Assembly (NCBI GenBank): GCA_030141605.1
Contig: JAQGDQ010001411.1
Coordinates: 1-20,994 of the forward strand
Source: Tubiluchus corallicola
Lineage: Eukaryota > Priapulida > Priapulimorpha > Priapulimorphida > Tubiluchidae
Direction of reading: 5' to 3'
Length of the DNA stretch: 20,994 bases
The translations under genes were made by a program, and so were the position numbers. Below, one piece after another: positions 16,619 through 20,994 of this stretch. The notes beneath the pieces were generated by a model. It saw nothing but the letters and a program-made list of their open reading frames with translations. It did no database searches and was not told where the DNA came from. Positions within the stretch are counted from its first letter, which is position 1. Each line of letters begins with the position of its first letter.

Positions 16619-16696
16619 ATGTTGTTCATTTTGGGTCGAGATTCCGTTACTGTGTCTCCAATCAATATGCTGGAGGAGACGGCTGCTTCTCTAGAG
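16619..16696 (+). CDS. Possible short first exon before the satellite, unrecognised
   Basis: ATG at 16619 (GCAAGATGT context, A at -3) with an upstream in-frame TAA opens 26 codons beginning MLFILGRDSVTVSPINMLEE. They run up to CTAGAG|GTAAGC, a good splice-donor match in phase 0. If real, the 41-bp satellite would lie in its intron. The peptide matches no family I know. The candidate promoter motifs at 15454-15663 lie about 1 kb upstream. Confidence 0.2.
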
Positions 16697-16839
16697 GTAA
16701 GCGAGGCATGCAAGGGTGTCACATGCTGTTAGTGTTGATATACTTTAGTGGTCATAGATAATGGACTATAGTCTGCTAGAGTTCTGAGTCAGAAACATTG
16801 AAATTGGAAATTATGCACTAGGGTTTCTGTCAACTTAAT

Positions 16840-19422
16840 GCAGTCACGATTTATTGTGACATGGCTGATATCATCTTAATGCATGCATGATCTACTGCGA
16901 CATGGCTGATATCATTTTACTGCATGCATGATCTATTGTGACATGGTTGATATCATCTTACTGCATGCATGATCTATTGTGACATGGCTGATATCATCTT
17001 ACTGCATGCATGATCTATTGTGACATGGTTGATATCATCTTACTGCATGCATGATCTATTGTGACATGGCTGGTATCATCTGACTGCATGCATGATCTAT
17101 TGTGACATGGTTGATATCATCTTACTGCATGCATGATCTATTGTGACATGGTTGATATCATCTTACTGCATGCATGATCTATTGTGACATGGCTGATATC
17201 ATCTTAATGCATGCATGATCTATTGTGACATGGCTGGTATCATCTTACTGCATGCATGATCTATTGTGACATGGCTGGTATCATCTGACTGCATGCATGA
17301 TCTATTGTGACATGGCTGATATCATCTTACTGCATGCATGATCTATTGTGACATGGCTCATATCATCTTAATGCATGCATGATCTACTGTGACGTGGCTG
17401 ACATCATTTTACTGCATGCATGATCTATTGTGACATGGCTGATGTCATCTTACTGCATGCATGATCTATTGTGACATGGCTGATATCATTTTACTGCAGG
17501 CATGATCTACTGTGACATGGTTGATATCATCTTACTGCATGCATGATCTATTGTGACATGGCTCATATCATCTTAATGCATGCATGATCTACTGTGACGT
17601 GGCTGACATCATTTTACTGCATGCATGATCTATTGTGACATGGCTCATATCATTTTACTGCATGCATGATCTATTGTGACATGGCTGATATCATCTTACT
17701 GCATGCATGATCTATTGTGACATGGCTCATATCATCTTAATGCATGCATGATCTACTGTGACGTGGCTGACATCATCTTACTGCATGCATGATCTATTGT
17801 GACATGGCTGGTATCATCTGACTGCATGCATGATCTATTGTGACATGGCTGATATCATCTTACTGCATGCATGATCTATTGTGACATGGCTCATATCATC
17901 TTAATGCATGCATGATCTACTGTGACGTGGCTGACATCATTTTACTGCATGCATGATCTATTGTGACATGGCTGATGTCATCTTACTGCATGCATGATCT
18001 ATTGTGACATGGCTGATATCATTTTACTGCAGGCATGATCTACTGTGACATGGTTGATATCATCTTACTGCATGCATGATCTATTGTGACATGGTTCATA
18101 TCATCTTAATGCATGCATGATCTACTGTGACGTGGCTGACATCATTTTACTGCATGCATGATCTATTGTGACATGGCTCATATCATCTTAATGCATGCAT
18201 GATCTATTGTGACATGGCTGATATCATCTTACTGCATGCATGATCTATTGTGACATGGCTGATGTCATCTTACTGCATGCATGATCTATTGTGACATGGC
18301 TGATATCATTTTACTGCAGGCATGATCTATTGTGACATGGCTGATATCATCTTACTGCAGGCATGATCTACTGTGACATGGCTGGTATCATCTTACTGCA
18401 TGCATGATCTACTGTGACATGGCTGATATCATTTTACTGCATGCATGATCTACTGTGACATGGCTGATATTATGTTACTGCATGCATGATCTATTGTGAC
18501 ATGGCTGATATCATTGTACTGCATGCATGATCTATTGTGACATGGCTGATATCATTTTACTGCATGCATGATCTATTGTGACATGGCTGATATCATCTTA
18601 CTGCATGCATGATCTACTGTGACATGGCTGATGCCATCTTACTGCACTCATGATCTATTGTGACATGGCTGATGTCATCTTACTGCATGCATGATCTACT
18701 GCGACATGGTTGATATCATCTTACTGCATGCATGATCTATTGTGACATGGCTGATATCATTTTACTGCATGCATGATCTATTGTGACATGGCTGATATCA
18801 TTTTACTGCATGCATGATCTACTGTGACATGACTGATATCATTTTACTGCATGCATGATCTACTGTGACATGGCTGATATCATTTTACTGCATGCATGAT
18901 CTACTGTGACATGGCTGATATCATTTTACTGCATGCATAATCTATTGTGACATGGCTGGTATCATCTGACTGCATGCATGATCTATTGTGACATGGCTCA
19001 TATCATCTGACTGCATGCATGATCTATTGTGACATGGCTGATATCATTTTACTGCATGCATGATCTATTGTGACATGGTTGGTATCATCTTACTGCATGC
19101 ATGATCTATTGTGACATGCTGATGTCATCTTACTGCATGCATGATCTACTGCGACATGGCTGATATCATCTTACTGCAGGCATGATCTACTGTGACATGG
19201 CTGACATTATGTTACTGCATGCATGATCTATTGTGACATGGCTCATATCATCTTACTGCATGCATGATCTACTGCGACATGGCTGATATCATCTTACTGC
19301 ATGCATGATCTACTGTGACGTGGCTGATATTATGTTACTGCATGCATGATCTACTGTAACGTGGCTGACATCATTTTACTGCAGGCATGATCTACTGTAA
19401 CGTGGCTGACATCTCTTTACAG
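16840..19422. repeat. 41-bp satellite array, about 63 copies
   Basis: The unit is GCATGCATGATCTATTGTGA followed by CATGGCTGATATCATCTTACT. It repeats with a strict 41-bp period (GCATGC at 16881, 16922, 16963 and onward) and small variation: CTACTGTGACG, GGTATCATCTG, CAGGCATG, CTCATATC. Each consensus unit holds two 8-bp palindromes, TGCATGCA and TGATATCA. Variant order shows a 13-unit (533-bp) higher-order block: the series from about 17277 recurs from about 17810. No open frame is kept because 41 is not a multiple of three. Function unknown. Confidence 0.97.
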
Positions 19423-19655
19423 TGGATCATGAATGCAGTGAGGTAACATAAACCACGTGACAATAAAACCCATATGCAGTGAGACCATGTCAACCATATC
19501 ACAGACAAGCCTGCATACAGTGAGATCTTGTTAATCACACTACCGTAGATCATGCATGCAATGAAGCAATGTCAACAATATCACAGAAAATCATAATACA
19601 TGCAGTGAGACCATGTCAATCATGTCATAGTAGATCATCCATGCAATGAGAATGA
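19423..19655. repeat. Diverged inverted-orientation copies of the 41-bp satellite
   Basis: After 19422 the sequence reads as the reverse complement of the satellite: TAGATCATGCATGCA followed by GTGAGACCATGTCAATCATG and CACAG-like sequence. GCAGTG-type anchors lie at 19435, 19476, 19517, 19558, 19602 and 19643, spaced 41, 41, 41, 44 and 41 bp. These copies are more diverged from the main array than the main-array copies are from each other. Confidence 0.8.
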
Positions 19656-20381
19656 AAAAAGCTGATTTATTTTATTGTTGATTTGTTTTTACCGTTATTT
19701 TATGCCACAAACTTGTGGAATTGCAGACATGTGTGATTTCTGCACTTTCGTGGCATTTTTCCCGTGATTTTGCGAGATCCTGTGTGGGCTCACACTAAAA
19801 TTATAGGAATGATAATTTGTGATTTAATCCCACTGATCAGAGAGTCGCCCAAGAGGAAGATTTATGATCTATGACTCAGTTTCACAAATTTTCGATGCGC
19901 CACATCTGTTTTATAATGAGTTCCTACAGCATTTTTCTACATATTTCTCGCACCTTAAAATAATTCAGAAATGTGTTGCCATCTGGCATATTAGCTAGAG
20001 AAATTTGCATTGATTACTGTAGCCACTAGGAGGAAATTTGATTGTGCTGTACGCGTTTTTAGTGAAGATATTACGTAAGTGCTAAATTTAGCAAATCTGC
20101 CCAGATGTTAGCAGTGAAGCAAGAACAGTGTGATGAAACTCCATTGTTTTTACCATTGTTACGCTTTGATTACGTGGCAACCCTTGAGCATCCAAGTTGG
20201 TCACTTGGCGGGCTTTTTCGGAGAATCAGTTAAATATTTGCTTGAACACTGACCAAATAACAACGAAATTGTTTGACTTACAAGTAGCGACAAAAAGTAC
20301 AAATATAGCTACCAAAAAGAGGGAAAGCGAGTCTATCTTAGGCCTAATATATGTATAAATGATATTTGTATATATGTATTT
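19656..20381. other. Single-copy spacer, no gene seen
   Basis: About 725 bases without a recognisable exon, RNA gene or mobile element. No open frame of interest was found on either strand. Confidence 0.55.
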
Positions 20382-20676
<295 letters not shown>

Positions 20677-20943
20677 ATCTAATGTACAAGAAAAAACTTT
20701 AGAAAGAAAATTTTCATTTGTGTAAAAATTTTGTACTCGTTACAAATAGATAACAAATTATAACCCTTACAGAAGAGACATGAGATCGAGAATTATGTGC
20801 AAAGAAATTGGCTATATGATTTTCACTATATAAGTATTAAAAATTAGGTAAAAATTAACAAATGGTTTTTGTAGTTGTTTAAGGGGGGGACCATATCACA
20901 TATAAAAGGAAAACAGTATCTGTGTGATCTAAAGCTTCAAAGT
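20677..20943. other. AT-rich spacer, nothing recognised
   Basis: About 270 AT-rich bases with a 7-G run near 20883. No supported feature. Confidence 0.5.
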
Positions 20944-20994
20944 TTATATATATATATATATATATAACATAACATAACATAACATAACATAACA
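20944..20994. repeat. (TA)n followed by (TAACA)n pentamers, runs off the window
   Basis: (TA)n from 20944 to about 20966 leads into about six TAACA pentamers that reach the last base. The true right end is outside the window. The pentamer is the reverse complement of the TGTTA unit at 11686-11740. Confidence 0.9.

Noticed and set aside
16840-19422. CRISPR array (41-bp regular repeat)
   Set aside because: The units are contiguous with no variable spacers, there are no cas genes, and the context is animal-like; it is a plain satellite.

Overview
The window looks like a stretch of repeat-choked nuclear DNA from an animal, probably a marine invertebrate (a mollusc-like lophotrochozoan would fit, but this is inference). 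The reasons are: AT-rich DNA with no operon-like gene packing; non-LTR retrotransposon (LINE) reverse-transcriptase relics; a tRNA-derived SINE and a 5S-rRNA-like SINE; long (CT)n/(TA)n/(GA)n, (CAT)n and (AAC/AGC)n microsatellites; and vertebrate/invertebrate-type motifs (NRF1, RFX X-box, CRE, NF-Y). I found no complete protein-coding gene. Nearly all long open frames are by-products of tandem repeats whose unit length is a multiple of three.

Layout. 1-1084: 135/136-bp tandem repeat, 8 copies, open at the window edge. 1085-2135: single-copy DNA with a 98-bp duplication and one possible first exon. 2136-2774: 162-bp repeat x4, each unit carrying an ATGGCG start-like motif and a GTAAGT donor-like motif. 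3382-4944: 54-bp minisatellite x29 with a CRE-like motif in nearly every unit. 4945-5680: single-copy DNA with an NRF1-type motif. 5681-6870: (CAT/CGT)n trinucleotide repeat with higher-order structure. 7151-7583: ~90-bp repeat with paired heat-shock-element-like palindromes. 7635-8860: AAC/AGC repeats, short duplications and one copy of a dispersed repeat. 9067-9120: promoter-like cluster (two CCAAT boxes, TATA, perfect RFX X-box). 9243-10085: a LINE reverse-transcriptase fragment that has itself become a tandem repeat, split by a 371-bp insertion with a 7-bp target-site duplication. 10091-10515: second copy of the dispersed repeat, then the 5S-like SINE. 10516-12032: AT-rich DNA with two perfect palindromes, a 3'UTR-like motif cluster, a pentanucleotide repeat and (TA)n.

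12282-13100: one unrecognised 95-codon frame and otherwise nothing. 13103-13598: 3' end of a plus-strand LINE with a hexanucleotide tail. 13690-14880: minus-strand tRNA-SINE next to a broken minus-strand LINE whose RT domain is split by a (TC)n tract and a duplicated flank. 14884-15663: NRF1-like, CRE and TATA-like motifs, possibly a promoter. 15801-16460: 74-bp repeat x9. 16619-16696: possible short first exon. 16840-19655: a 41-bp satellite of about 63 copies that flips orientation near 19422 into about 5.5 diverged inverted copies. 20382-20676: large imperfect palindrome with a (CT)(TA)(GA) core. The window ends in (TA)n and a (TAACA)n pentamer.

There is no evidence for a new enzymatic system here. 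The items most worth a second look are structural: the orientation-switched 41-bp satellite with a 533-bp higher-order repeat, the 54-bp CRE-like array, the 162-bp start-and-splice-donor modules, the tandemly amplified RT fragment with its nested insertion, and the 5S-like element.
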